49,284 nt of DNA, taken from the NCBI RefSeq assembly GCF_003046315.1, contig NZ_PZZP01000004.1:122795-172078 (forward strand), given 5' to 3'. The stretch is from Desmospora activa DSM 45169. GTDB taxonomy: Bacteria; Bacillota; Bacilli; Thermoactinomycetales; DSM-45169. The translations under genes were made by a program, and so were the position numbers. Below the pieces are notes generated by a model that ran no database searches, was not told the origin of the DNA, and worked only from the letters and a program-made list of their open reading frames with translations. Within the stretch, counting starts at the first letter, position 1, and each line of letters begins with the position of its first letter. Below are positions 8,666 to 16,953 of this stretch, in pieces.

Positions 8666-8950
8666 TTGTATCAGGTCAATAACCGTATTGCCGTCGATTC
8701 GGATGAGCATTTCAACAAACTGGTCGAACGTTTCCACGGGGCACCGGAACGGATGAAAAAGGTGCCGGGCTTTGTCTCTTTCCGACTGCTGAAGGCTGAA
8801 AACGGGACTGCACTGGTAGTAGAGACGGTTTTTGCGAGCAAAGAGGATTTTATCCGCTGGACGGAGAGTGAACATTTTACCAAGGCACACGGTGGCCGTT
8901 CCTCCGCCAATCGCGATGCCAATTTGGATTGCTATGAAGTGATACTGTAG
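8666..8950 (+). CDS. Antibiotic biosynthesis monooxygenase (ABM) domain protein, HmoA/IsdG-like
   Basis: This 94-aa protein fits one ferredoxin-like ABM domain: an N-terminal strand (YQVNNRIAV), a helix containing FNKLVERF, PGFVSFRLLKAENG, then VVETVFASKEDFIRWTESEHF and a terminal CYEVIL strand. Family members include haem-degrading monooxygenases (HmoA, IsdG) and small cofactor-free oxygenases; the substrate is unproven. The start is TTG 8666, five bases after GGGAGGGAAA. The next gene begins 28 bases downstream, so the two are probably cotranscribed. Confidence 0.75.
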   Translation: MYQVNNRIAVDSDEHFNKLVERFHGAPERMKKVPGFVSFRLLKAENGTALVVETVFASKEDFIRWTESEHFTKAHGGRSSANRDANLDCYEVIL

Positions 8951-8978
8951 ATCCCAACAAAAGAAAGGATTGAATACG

Positions 8979-9431
8979 ATGGATTATAAAATTGCACTCT
9001 TTTTTCATGTCGTTAGCATGGCCGCTTGGTTCGGCGGTTTATCCGTTATGGCGGTCTGGTTGCGCAAGGCGATCGCCAATCATGAAGCCGGTATCTCCAT
9101 GAGTAAAAGCTTAGAATTTGTCCATAACCTCAATATTCGCATGATGGTGCCGACAGCAGCTCTGGTTCTTATCGCCGGACTGTATATGCTGATCGGACAA
9201 GGCGGTTCCGGGGGGCAAACGTGGTTGCTTATCAAAGAGCGGTTTGGATCCTTATTCCTGCTGGTATACATCATCGGCTTCCCGATCTTTGGCGGCAAAA
9301 TCTTTAAACAGGCAAAAGCGGCGACAGACGCCAATACCATGGCATCCTTGGTAAAGCGCTATATCATGGTACTCAATGTTACACTGTTGATCCTCGCTTT
9401 CATCATCTTAACTGCTACCATCAAATTTTGA
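8979..9431 (+). CDS. Four-helix integral membrane protein, function unknown
   Basis: 150 aa with four predicted transmembrane helices (about residues 5-25, 50-72, 84-103, 127-148). Conserved-looking features are FFHVVSMAAWFGGLSVM with a membrane histidine and NLNIRMMVPTAALVLIAG, reminiscent of CopD/DUF2269-like small membrane proteins that may bind haem or metal; this is a resemblance only. AGAAAGGA precedes ATG 8979. It lies downstream of the ABM gene, and a strong terminator follows. Confidence 0.6.
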   Translation: MDYKIALFFHVVSMAAWFGGLSVMAVWLRKAIANHEAGISMSKSLEFVHNLNIRMMVPTAALVLIAGLYMLIGQGGSGGQTWLLIKERFGSLFLLVYIIGFPIFGGKIFKQAKAATDANTMASLVKRYIMVLNVTLLILAFIILTATIKF

Positions 9432-9477
9432 CAGTGCAACTACAGAACCTAATTTACACCTTTCTTTCTAATCCCTT

Positions 9478-9520
9478 CTCACCCTACCGTGAAAGGGATT
9501 AGTTCTTTTTAGTTAATTTT
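9478..9520 (+). terminator. Terminator after the ABM/membrane protein pair
   Basis: CTAATCCCTT (9478-9487) pairs perfectly with AAGGGATTAG (9503-9512), followed by TTCTTTTT. Confidence 0.9.
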
Positions 9521-9578
9521 TCATTTTTCAAAACTAATTGTCACATGAAATGGTATGATATATCCGACAACCCAAAAA

Positions 9579-9591
9579 GGGGGAATCCCCC
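9579..9591 (+). promoter_or_regulatory. Hairpin occluding the ribosome binding site of the NfeD-like gene
   Basis: GGGGG-AAT-CCCCC ends exactly one base before the ATG at 9592. The only plausible Shine-Dalgarno (AAAAAGGGGG) forms the left arm, so pairing would hide the site. Confidence 0.4.
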
Positions 9592-10137
9592 ATGGACTGG
9601 ACAACGATCTTTTGGTACTGCTTCTGGGGCGGATTGGTGGCTTCGCTAGCACTCTGGCTGCTGGGTGATTGGTTGGGCGGCCTTTTGGACGGCATCTGGG
9701 AGTTTGCCTCCAGCTTGTTTCAGCCGGTCACCTTGGTAGGGGCGATCACTGCGTTTGGAGCGGCTGGCCTCATCTTAACGGAATCGACACCGTTGACCGG
9801 TATCCTGTTGATTGCCACCTCTCTTGCCATCGCCATCATCGCTTTTCTTTTGCTCTATTATCTGGTGGTACGCCCCGTCGCCGACGCCGAAAGTTCCAGC
9901 GCCTTCCGCCTGCAAGAATTGGTCGGGCATACGGGAGAAGTACTAATCACCATTCCCGACCAAGGATGCGGAGAAGTGCTGATCTGGACTGGAAGCGGCC
10001 ACACCAATCAGATCGCTTCCAGCCACCGAGGCGAATCCATCCCCTCAGGCACCCGTATCGTGGTACGACGCGTGGAAGACTCCGTTCTGTGGGTGACCCC
10101 GGTTGATCCCTCTCAAGGAGTGAACAAAACGATATGA
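9592..10137 (+). CDS. yuaF: NfeD-like membrane protein, flotillin partner (YuaF-like)
   Basis: 181 aa with three hydrophobic segments (about residues 8-25, 43-62, 67-92) and a C-terminal OB-fold-like domain beginning LVGHTGEVLITIPDQGCGEV. This is the layout of short NfeD-type proteins that accompany flotillins and influence membrane order in Bacillus. Its stop overlaps the flotillin start by four bases (ATGA), so the two are translationally coupled. In Bacillus subtilis the equivalent operon is sigma-W controlled; I did not find a convincing sigma-W promoter here. Confidence 0.8.
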   Translation: MDWTTIFWYCFWGGLVASLALWLLGDWLGGLLDGIWEFASSLFQPVTLVGAITAFGAAGLILTESTPLTGILLIATSLAIAIIAFLLLYYLVVRPVADAESSSAFRLQELVGHTGEVLITIPDQGCGEVLIWTGSGHTNQIASSHRGESIPSGTRIVVRRVEDSVLWVTPVDPSQGVNKTI

Positions 10138-11615
10138 CCACCCTCAGCATCATCTTGATGACGGTGGGCGCCTTTTTTGTGTTGGCCATCTGCTTTTGGG
10201 CCCGCTACAAAACCGTCGGCGCCGATGAAGCCCTGGTTGTTACCGGGAGTTTGCTCGGTCGTAAAAATGTGCTCAGCGACGATTCCGGCAAAAAAATGAA
10301 AATTATCCGCGGTGGTGGCGCCTTTATCCTTCCCATTTTTCAACGTGCGGAGCGACTCAGCCTGCTTTCGCACAAGTTGACCGTCTCCACTCCTGAAGTT
10401 TACACCGAGCAAGGGGTACCGGTGATGGCCGACGGAGTCGCTATCATTAAAATCGGCGGTTCGCTGGAAGATGTCGCCACCGCCGGTGAACAATTTATGG
10501 GTAAAGCGGTAGATGTGCTCAAAGACGAAGCGGAAGAAGTACTGGAAGGGCATCTGCGCGCCATCCTGGGTACGATGACGGTAGAGGAAATCTACAAAAA
10601 CCGGGAGCGTTTCGCCCAGGAGGTACAATCTGTCGCCGCCAAGGACCTGAAAAAGATGGGATTGCAAATCGTCTCTTTCACCATCAAAGATGTACGCGAC
10701 AACAACGGCTATCTGGAAGCCTTGGGCCGCCCCCGCATCGCTGCTGTTCGCCGGGATGCCGATATCGCAGAAGCCAACGCCAACCGCGACACCGAGATCC
10801 AAACCGCCAAAGCGCGGGAAGAGGGTACCAAGGCAACCCTGATCTCAGAGACCAACATCGCGGAAGCGAATAAAGATAAAGAGCTGCGCGTCGCCCAGTT
10901 TAAGATTGAACAAGACATGAAAAAGGCGGAAGCAGACCAAGCGTACCAACTCCAGGAAAATCGCTATAAACAGCAAGTGGTGGATGAAGAGATGAAGATT
11001 GAGCTGGTGCGTAAGCAAAAAGCGATTGAACTGGAAGAAAAGGAGATCCTCCGACGCGAAAAGCAATATGACGCAGAAGTGCGCAAAAAAGCAGACGCTG
11101 ACCGCTACTCGCAAGAACAGGCTGCTGAAGCCAGCCGCTTTGAACGGGAAGCCCAGGCCCGGGCCGAAGCGGAAGCGATCCGGACCAAGGGAATCGCCGA
11201 CGCGGAATCCCATAAAGCCCAGGGACAAGCCCAAGCCGATGTGATCCGCTCTAAAGGGTTGGCTGAAGCAGAAGCGAAAGAAAAACTAGCGGAAGCCTTT
11301 GAACGATACGGCCAAGCAGCCATCCTGGACCTCATCGCTAAGATGCTGCCAGAACTGGCCGCCAAAGTGGCGGAACCGATGAACCGCATCGACAAAATCA
11401 CTGTAGTTGACTCCGGCCAAGGCGGTGACGGCGCCGCCAAGGTGAGCAACTACGTCACCCGGCTGATGGCCCAAGCACCGGAAATGGTAAGCCAAGTCTC
11501 CGGTTTGGACATCAATGCCTTGATGAAACAGGCAACCAGTAAATCATTGGAGGAACCAGTAAAAGTAGTAGAAAAAGAAGAAGCCGACAAAACGGTTGAA
11601 AAAGAGATTGTCTGA
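10134..11615 (+). CDS. floT: Flotillin-like SPFH-domain scaffold protein
   Basis: 493 aa. An N-terminal membrane-associated segment (about residues 3-22) is followed by an SPFH/Band 7 domain to about residue 200. A long coiled coil comes next, rich in A/E/K/R/Q (roughly residues 210-390, with EAEAIRTKGIADAESHKAQG), then a C-terminal region including MLPELAAKVAEPMNRIDKITVVD, typical of flotillins. It should form oligomeric membrane microdomains with the product of the upstream NfeD-like gene. Length agrees with Bacillus YuaG/FloT (about 500 aa). Confidence 0.93.
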   Translation: MTTLSIILMTVGAFFVLAICFWARYKTVGADEALVVTGSLLGRKNVLSDDSGKKMKIIRGGGAFILPIFQRAERLSLLSHKLTVSTPEVYTEQGVPVMADGVAIIKIGGSLEDVATAGEQFMGKAVDVLKDEAEEVLEGHLRAILGTMTVEEIYKNRERFAQEVQSVAAKDLKKMGLQIVSFTIKDVRDNNGYLEALGRPRIAAVRRDADIAEANANRDTEIQTAKAREEGTKATLISETNIAEANKDKELRVAQFKIEQDMKKAEADQAYQLQENRYKQQVVDEEMKIELVRKQKAIELEEKEILRREKQYDAEVRKKADADRYSQEQAAEASRFEREAQARAEAEAIRTKGIADAESHKAQGQAQADVIRSKGLAEAEAKEKLAEAFERYGQAAILDLIAKMLPELAAKVAEPMNRIDKITVVDSGQGGDGAAKVSNYVTRLMAQAPEMVSQVSGLDINALMKQATSKSLEEPVKVVEKEEADKTVEKEIV

Positions 11616-11620
11616 CAGAT

Positions 11621-11650
11621 CACCCCCTCTTCCAAACAGAAGAGGGGGTG
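11621..11650. terminator. Perfect 12-bp hairpin after floT, no U-tract
   Basis: CACCCCCTCTTC (11621-11632) and GAAGAGGGGGTG (11639-11650) pair perfectly around a 6-base loop, six bases after the floT stop. No T-run follows on either strand, so it may act as a 3' stabiliser or an atypical terminator. Confidence 0.5.
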
Positions 11651-11787
11651 GTTACCGATTTGCTCCACTTCCTGTCGACATGCTATTTCAGTACCACTCG
11701 ATAATGAATTTATAGGTAATATATCGGAACAGATGGAGTTACATTTACGAAATAGCATTCGGAATTTCTTTGATTGTAGTTTTTTGA

Positions 11788-13125
11788 CTAAGTGTTAGAA
11801 AGTAAATTACGGTCTTTATATAGATAGAGGATCGAGAGAAAGAATGCAAGTAAATCAGCAGTAGGAAAGGCTAACCAAACTCCGTTGACACCTAATAAAC
11901 TGGGCAAGATTAATACAAGTGGAAGCAAAAAGAGTACTTGTCGTGCCATCGATAAGATTAGAGTCTTTCGGGCAAAGCCGAGCGCTTGATAAAGGCCTCC
12001 GATCACAATTGGTAATCCAATCAAGAAGCTAGCCGCAAATACAATTCGAATCGCCTCGATACCTTGTGCCACAGTTGCCTTGTCCGAACTAAAGACCCTC
12101 ATGATCCATTCTGGGAATATCATCATGACGATAAAAATGATAATCGAAGTGACTGAGGCAACCTTTAAACCAAGGGTGATAGTATCGTTCACCCGTTGAA
12201 AATGGTTTGATCCAAAGTTATACCCAACAATCGGTTGCATGCCTTGGACCACACCATTGATCGGCATCGACGTAAACGTTATGATTCGATAAATAATACC
12301 AAAGACTCCAACAGCGATAGCCCCACTATAAACATTCAACATATAGTTAACGGCTACGATCATCAGACTACCGGCAACCAGCTGGATACCCGCAGGCAGA
12401 CCGATCACAAGAACCTCTTTCATAAGATGTAGCTTCGGTTGAAGAGAATTGATCCCCAGTGAAAAGTTACTCTTTTCTGATAAAAAATAAAACACCGCAA
12501 GTATAGAGGTAACAATATGAGCTAGAACTGTTGCTATAGCAGCACCTTGTGTTCCCATATGAAATCCAAAAATAAAGATAGGATCAAGAACAATATTAAG
12601 CAACGATCCCGTAGCCATCAATATAAAAACAACCTTTGCATTTCCTTCCGATCGAATCAAGTTGTTGGAAGTAAAAACAAAGACAGAAAAGAGGGTACCC
12701 ATTAAAATCGGGAACAAATAATCTGAAGCATACGGCATGATCATATCAGTCGCTCCAAACAGCCGCAACAAAGGCTTCAAAAAGAAGAGTGCACAAACCA
12801 CTCCTAATATCCCAACACCGAATACCATTAAGAGCAAGTTTCCAAACACCGTATTTGCAGTTTCTCGACGCCCTTCACCTAGACGTCGAGAAACCACGGA
12901 AGCTCCCCCCAAGCCTATGGCACCGGCAAGTGCCAAAATAATCATCTGAACCGGAAAAGCAATACTGAGGCCTGCAACACCCAATATCCCTACACCATGA
13001 GCTATAAAAATGGTATCCATAATATTATATAAAGCATTGATCAACATACCGAGCACGGCTGGGACAGACATTTTCCATAAAAGCTTTGGAATGGATTCAT
13101 AGCTAAGGGGATTACTGTGTTCCAT
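11788..13125 (-). CDS. MATE-family multidrug efflux transporter
   Basis: A 445-aa secondary transporter with about 12 transmembrane helices in two MatE repeats. The N-terminal KMSVPAVLGMLINALYNIMD and GAIGLGGASVVSRRLGEGRR are typical of the DinF/NorM-like Gram-positive branch. I start it at ATG 13125 (MEHSNPL), nine bases after GAGG, rather than 26 codons upstream. This overlaps the preceding small ORF by 14 bases, so the two are coupled. It is the last gene of a TetR-small ORF-MATE operon; the DNA is visibly more AT-rich than its neighbours. Confidence 0.92.
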   Translation of the reverse strand: MEHSNPLSYESIPKLLWKMSVPAVLGMLINALYNIMDTIFIAHGVGILGVAGLSIAFPVQMIILALAGAIGLGGASVVSRRLGEGRRETANTVFGNLLLMVFGVGILGVVCALFFLKPLLRLFGATDMIMPYASDYLFPILMGTLFSVFVFTSNNLIRSEGNAKVVFILMATGSLLNIVLDPIFIFGFHMGTQGAAIATVLAHIVTSILAVFYFLSEKSNFSLGINSLQPKLHLMKEVLVIGLPAGIQLVAGSLMIVAVNYMLNVYSGAIAVGVFGIIYRIITFTSMPINGVVQGMQPIVGYNFGSNHFQRVNDTITLGLKVASVTSIIIFIVMMIFPEWIMRVFSSDKATVAQGIEAIRIVFAASFLIGLPIVIGGLYQALGFARKTLILSMARQVLFLLPLVLILPSLLGVNGVWLAFPTADLLAFFLSILYLYKDRNLLSNT

Positions 13126-13387
13126 TATCATTTGCCTCAATCTGTTTCTTTTCGGATTGATAGTACAGGAAGCCTTCGATTCTGTCTTCAATTTCTTGTT
13201 CACTCATTCCAAATAACTCTTTTAAAATCTCCCTCTGTTCAGACTCATCATTTTTTCGCTTGTCGTCATTTGACAATCTTTCTGTTAATACCGAAAGAAA
13301 AACAACTTCTCTCAGAGTATGATATTGTTCTTCAGTCATCACTTCCGATACGTTCAGATCCTTTATTTTCTTATAATGAGAAGTCAT
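13112..13387 (-). CDS. Small acidic protein between TetR and MATE genes, unknown
   Basis: 91 aa, soluble, strongly charged, predicted helical (MTEEQYHTLREVVFLSVLTE, SEQREILKELFGMSEQEIED). I do not recognise a family. AGAGGAGC precedes the ATG, and the gene fits between the TetR stop (16 bases upstream) and the MATE start (14-base overlap), so it is very likely translated. An accessory role for the regulator or transporter is possible but only contextual. Confidence 0.65.
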   Translation of the reverse strand: MTSHYKKIKDLNVSEVMTEEQYHTLREVVFLSVLTERLSNDDKRKNDESEQREILKELFGMSEQEIEDRIEGFLYYQSEKKQIEANDNGTQ

Positions 13388-13402
13388 TTTGAACAGCTCC
13401 TC

Positions 13403-14011
13403 TTATTTTTCGATTCCTTGGAAATACATTTTTATGACATACCGAATGAAATCATCTTTTGATACCTTTCCATTTTTCACCGATTCACTATAAACATGTG
13501 GATCAAAAATGTTCATAAACAAATTTGCCATCATTTCTGTAGGAATAGCAGAATCAAAAATTTTGGCTGCTTTGCCTTCCTCATGAATCTCTATAATACC
13601 GCTTATAATATTTGATAATACTTTTTGAATTTGAACGCCTCTTTCACCTTGGAAAACGGAAGCCATGTCTGGATAACTCTTCATTACAAATTGAAAAAAT
13701 GCTCCCGACATCTCTTTCTTAATTAAAAACACTAATTTTTCTTTGCTCGAACCATGATAAGCTTTTGCTTCCTCTACAGTATTTAAAAAAGAATACAGCT
13801 TCGGTTCAACTAAAGCAAAAACAAGCTCATCCTTACTTTTAAAATGCAGATACAAAGTACCTTTCGCGATACCTGCATTTGCTGCAATTTCGTCCATACT
13901 TGTATGATGATATCCCTTCTTCATTAGAACATTTTCAGCTGTTTGAAGTATGAACTGCTCTCTTTCCTGACGTTGGCGCTCCTTTAAAGTGAGTTTCGCT
14001 CTTTTTTCCAC
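13403..14011 (-). CDS. TetR-family regulator of the MATE operon
   Basis: 202 aa. The N-terminal helix-turn-helix reads KKGYHHTSMDEIAANAGIAK followed by GTLYLHFKSKDEL, a classic TetR DNA-binding domain; the C-terminal ligand-binding half is divergent. I place the start at GTG 14011, six bases after GGAGG; the longer frame lacks a site. A perfect 16-bp palindrome overlapping its promoter strongly suggests autorepression and control of the two downstream genes. Confidence 0.92.
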   Translation of the reverse strand: MEKRAKLTLKERQRQEREQFILQTAENVLMKKGYHHTSMDEIAANAGIAKGTLYLHFKSKDELVFALVEPKLYSFLNTVEEAKAYHGSSKEKLVFLIKKEMSGAFFQFVMKSYPDMASVFQGERGVQIQKVLSNIISGIIEIHEEGKAAKIFDSAIPTEMMANLFMNIFDPHVYSESVKNGKVSKDDFIRYVIKMYFQGIEK

Positions 14012-14043
14012 TATATACCTCCAGTGAACTTTACATTCATAAA

Positions 14044-14086
14044 ATGACTTTAAAGTCATATTACAGAGTGACCTGAATTTTGTCAA
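14044..14086 (-). promoter_or_regulatory. Sigma-A promoter with TetR operator for the MATE operon
   Basis: On the minus strand, -35 TTGACA (14086-14081), a 17-base spacer and -10 TAATAT (14063-14058) are followed by, and overlap, the perfect palindrome ATGACTTTAAAGTCAT (14044-14059). Confidence 0.85.
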
Positions 14087-14100
14087 CTCTAAAATTAAGT

Positions 14101-14133
14101 GATCCATCGCAGAGCTGGATTCTGTGATGGATC
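14101..14133 (-). terminator. Terminator-like hairpin downstream of the P-type ATPase gene
   Basis: GATCCATC-G-CAGA (14101-14113) pairs with TCTG-T-GATGGATC (14121-14133) with one mismatch. On the minus strand a modest ACTTAATTTT tail follows. Confidence 0.5.
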
Positions 14134-14196
14134 TAAGAAGTATTTCTGTCGATCAGAGGGAACTCGGGAACTCTCCTCTATCCTTAGCTCTCCTTT

Positions 14197-16116
14197 TCAC
14201 CTTAACAACCGTAATCCGTTTAATATCACCAACAGCGTACTTCCTTCATGCCCCACCACTCCCAATGGTAACGCAATGCCGTTGGTGAAGTTAACCAAGA
14301 TCAATCCACCGATCACAGCCAGGGCAAAGACGAGATTTTGTTTCACAATCCGCCAGGTACGCTGCCCTAACGCAATCGCTTCCGACACTTTGCCCAGATC
14401 ATCATTCATCAGAACGACACGGGCGGTATCCAGGGCGACATCACTACCCGCGGCTCCCATGGCGATCCCCACGTGCGCCGTTGCGAGAGCAGGAGCATCA
14501 TTGACACCGTCGCCCACCATCGCTACCGGGCCCCGCTTTTGTGCCCAGCGCTGAATCGCCGCCACTTTTTCCTCCGGCAACAATTCCGCTTCCACATGCT
14601 GAATCCCGACTTCTTGGGCGATCGCTTCTGCGGTCCGGCGGCGATCCCCGGTAAGCATAACCACTTCCAGTCCCCGCTTTTGTAACACTTGGATGGCCTC
14701 TTTCGCTTCGGGACGGATTTGATCACGCAGGGCGATTAACCCGATCGGTGTCTCCTCTTGTGCCAATGCCACCACCGTTTTCCCTTCCGCTTCCAGACGC
14801 GCCAGCGCAGGATGATCCACCGACATGATCCAAGCCGGTTTACCCAAGCGCCACCGTTTTTGTCGCCACTCGCCCTTTACTCCGTGACCGGTAACCGATT
14901 GAAACGAATGCGGACGTACCGGTGATAGGTTGCGTTTTTTTGCCTCCGCCACCACTGCGCGGGCGATCGGATGTTCAGACAAGGTTTCCAGTGAGGCTGC
15001 GGCCAACAAAATATCACTCTCCTGCTCTCCTGCCAACGGGACAACATCCGTTACCGCCAATTCACCCTTGGTAAGGGTACCGGTCTTGTCCAGCGCTACC
15101 ACTTGCACTTCAGACAGGGATTCAACATAAGCCCCACCTTTAAACAGCAGCCCTTGGCGGGCACCGTTGGACATCGCTGACAAGACCGCCGGCATAATCG
15201 CCGCAACGACGGCACAGGGGGAGGCCACCACCAGAAACACCATGGCCCGATAAACGGTATTGCTCCAATTCCATCCCCACAGCAGCGGTGGCGCGATCAA
15301 CAGCAGACCGGTCACCAACAACACCGCTTTCACGTACATGCCTTCAAATCGTTCAATTTTACGCTGTGAGGGCGGTTGCTGACTCTTCGCCTCTTCCACC
15401 AAACGTAGAATTTTGGAAAATGTACTCTCTTCCGCCGGGCGTGACACTTTTACCACCAGTGAGCCGGTGCCGTTGATCGTCCCGGCAAACACCCCGTCGC
15501 CGGGACGCTTTCCTACCGGAACCGACTCACCGGTGATGGTGGATTGATCCACTTCCGACGCCCCTTCGATCACCTCTCCGTCAACGGGAAGCTGTGCGCC
15601 GGGCTTTACCAACACCCGATCACCCGGGCGCAAATCATCGATCGATACTTCCGTCTCTTCGCTTCCCCGCAACAACAACGCCGACTGCGGTTGCAGCGAC
15701 AACAGTGAGGATAAATCTCGTTGGCTTCTCTGTTCACTATAACGTTCCAACGCACCACTGAGCGCAAAGATAAAGATCAAAAGCGCCCCTTCCATCCAAT
15801 ATCCGATAAAGGCAGCCCCGATCGCAGCCACCAACATCAGCAGATTAACATCCAGCTTTCTCTCCACGACAAGGGCCGTCAACCCTTCCTTCGCCTTGGC
15901 AAAACCTCCGATGACATAAGCGGCTAAATATAAAGTGAGCGCACTCATCGGCATCCACTCGGTCATCCACCACGCCACCAAGGTGAGAACGCCGCTAACC
16001 ACTGCGGCAACCCCTTCCCCGTGTCGCCGTATCCACGCTGTCCCTTTTTTCTCTTCCTGCTCGGTCAGTACCGAATAACGGGAAGGCATCACCAACCGTT
16101 TCACCCATTCACTCAC
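14197..16116 (-). CDS. pfeT: P1B4-type metal-efflux ATPase (PfeT/ZosA-like)
   Basis: 639 aa, close to Bacillus PfeT (formerly ZosA/YkvW, a PerR-regulated Fe(II) exporter). There is no N-terminal metal-binding domain. Actuator TGES lies near residue 195, the membrane metal site SPC at 299-301, the phosphorylated aspartate in DKTGT at 343, MVGDGVNDAPAL in the P-domain, and HEGST near 623 in the last helix pair. SPC plus HEG(S/G)T is the P1B4 signature. The start is GTG 16116, with AAAGGTGGTG upstream. The perfect PerR box overlapping its promoter agrees with a peroxide-inducible Fe(II) efflux role; Zn or Co cannot be excluded from sequence. Confidence 0.9.
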   Translation of the reverse strand: MSEWVKRLVMPSRYSVLTEQEEKKGTAWIRRHGEGVAAVVSGVLTLVAWWMTEWMPMSALTLYLAAYVIGGFAKAKEGLTALVVERKLDVNLLMLVAAIGAAFIGYWMEGALLIFIFALSGALERYSEQRSQRDLSSLLSLQPQSALLLRGSEETEVSIDDLRPGDRVLVKPGAQLPVDGEVIEGASEVDQSTITGESVPVGKRPGDGVFAGTINGTGSLVVKVSRPAEESTFSKILRLVEEAKSQQPPSQRKIERFEGMYVKAVLLVTGLLLIAPPLLWGWNWSNTVYRAMVFLVVASPCAVVAAIMPAVLSAMSNGARQGLLFKGGAYVESLSEVQVVALDKTGTLTKGELAVTDVVPLAGEQESDILLAAASLETLSEHPIARAVVAEAKKRNLSPVRPHSFQSVTGHGVKGEWRQKRWRLGKPAWIMSVDHPALARLEAEGKTVVALAQEETPIGLIALRDQIRPEAKEAIQVLQKRGLEVVMLTGDRRRTAEAIAQEVGIQHVEAELLPEEKVAAIQRWAQKRGPVAMVGDGVNDAPALATAHVGIAMGAAGSDVALDTARVVLMNDDLGKVSEAIALGQRTWRIVKQNLVFALAVIGGLILVNFTNGIALPLGVVGHEGSTLLVILNGLRLLR

Positions 16117-16161
16117 CGCTTACACCACCTTTTGAGAATAAGATTCATTGTTATCGCTCAT

Positions 16162-16199
16162 AAAAAATGCACATGCTGCCCGCTGAATTGCGGACAGCA
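16162..16199 (-). terminator. Attenuator-like hairpin in the pfeT leader
   Basis: On the minus strand TGCTGTCCGC (16199-16190) pairs with GCGGGCAGCA (16183-16174), one U-G wobble, around a 6-base loop; a T6 run follows six bases later. It sits between the pfeT promoter and gene, so it could prematurely end the leader transcript. Confidence 0.5.
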
Positions 16200-16259
16200 C
16201 AACTGAGAATGAAATTCAGTTTTGATTCAAACCAACACAATTGGCTATAGGAAATGTAT

Positions 16260-16296
16260 TTATAATCATTATAAAGTAAGAATTAGTTTTTGAAAA
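16260..16296 (-). promoter_or_regulatory. PerR box and promoter of pfeT
   Basis: TTATAAT-C-ATTATAA (16260-16274) is a perfect 7-1-7 inverted repeat matching the PerR consensus. It contains the -10 TATAAT (minus, 16273-16268), with -35 TTTTCA (16296-16291) at 17 bases. PerR binding would block RNA polymerase. Confidence 0.88.
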
Positions 16297-16510
16297 GCCC
16301 TCTATGGTTCTGTTTTGACAAAGCGGTGAAAAACGTGCATTCCCCATTTGAAAAAGGTATACTGGGCGTGACTATATCAACATCCTCTTTCGCCATATAC
16401 AGTGAAATGGGATACATAGCCGAAAATTTGTTGATGATTGATATTTCGATTCGATCATTATTTCTTTTGTTATCAATCTGACTGTTTATTTGTACAAAGG
16501 AGTGAAACGG

Positions 16511-16882
16511 TTGAAACTCTTTATCATTCTAGGGGCGCTCAATCTGTTTCTCAGTATTGCTTTGGGGGCATTTGGTGCTCATGGTCTAGAAGGGCGCATC
16601 TCTGAACGGATGCTGAGCAACTGGCATACCGCCGCTCACTATCATATGGTGCATGCCTTAGGATTGTTCTTTATCGGCCTTTTAGCCGATAAAATTGGCC
16701 CATCATCCTTGGTTACCGCCGGTGGTTGGTTGATTGTGGCCGGAATCCTCTTCTTTGCCGGCAGTCTATATGTCATGGCTCTTACCAATGTCACTGTGCT
16801 AGGCGCCATCACCCCCATCGGCGGCGTTGCTTTTCTAGCGGGTTGGGTCTGTATCGCTTTGGCGGCTTGGAAGCACTTGTAA
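16511..16882 (+). CDS. ywdK: DUF423 membrane protein (YwdK-like)
   Basis: 123 aa with four transmembrane helices. The N-terminal ALGAFGAHGLEGRIS, then WHTAAHYHMVHALGLF and the C-terminal LGAITPIGGVAFLAGW, are DUF423 hallmarks; the length equals Bacillus YwdK as I recall it. TTG 16511 is chosen because AAAGGAG lies eight bases upstream; the ATG further upstream is out of register with that site. Function unknown; it is a lone plus-strand gene between minus-strand units. Confidence 0.85.
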   Translation: MKLFIILGALNLFLSIALGAFGAHGLEGRISERMLSNWHTAAHYHMVHALGLFFIGLLADKIGPSSLVTAGGWLIVAGILFFAGSLYVMALTNVTVLGAITPIGGVAFLAGWVCIALAAWKHL

Positions 16883-16924
16883 CTTGATGTAAACCCTCCT
16901 CATCGCACGTTCCTCTCGCATAAG

Positions 16925-16947
16925 AAAAAAGCCCGCCCTATGGGCGG
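16925..16947 (-). terminator. Terminator facing the rarD gene
   Basis: Minus strand: CCGCCC-ATA-GGGCGG followed by GCTTTTTT. It would end rarD transcripts after they cross repeat copy B. Confidence 0.75.
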
Positions 16948-16953
16948 AGAGAC

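Noticed and set aside
9530-9592. Sigma-W promoter for the flotillin operon
   Set aside because: TGAAAT is present but no CGTA lies at 16-17 bases; evidence is insufficient.
16290-16481. Plus-strand 63-aa frame upstream of ywdK
   Set aside because: No ribosome binding site and it overlaps the pfeT promoter; composition is not protein-like.
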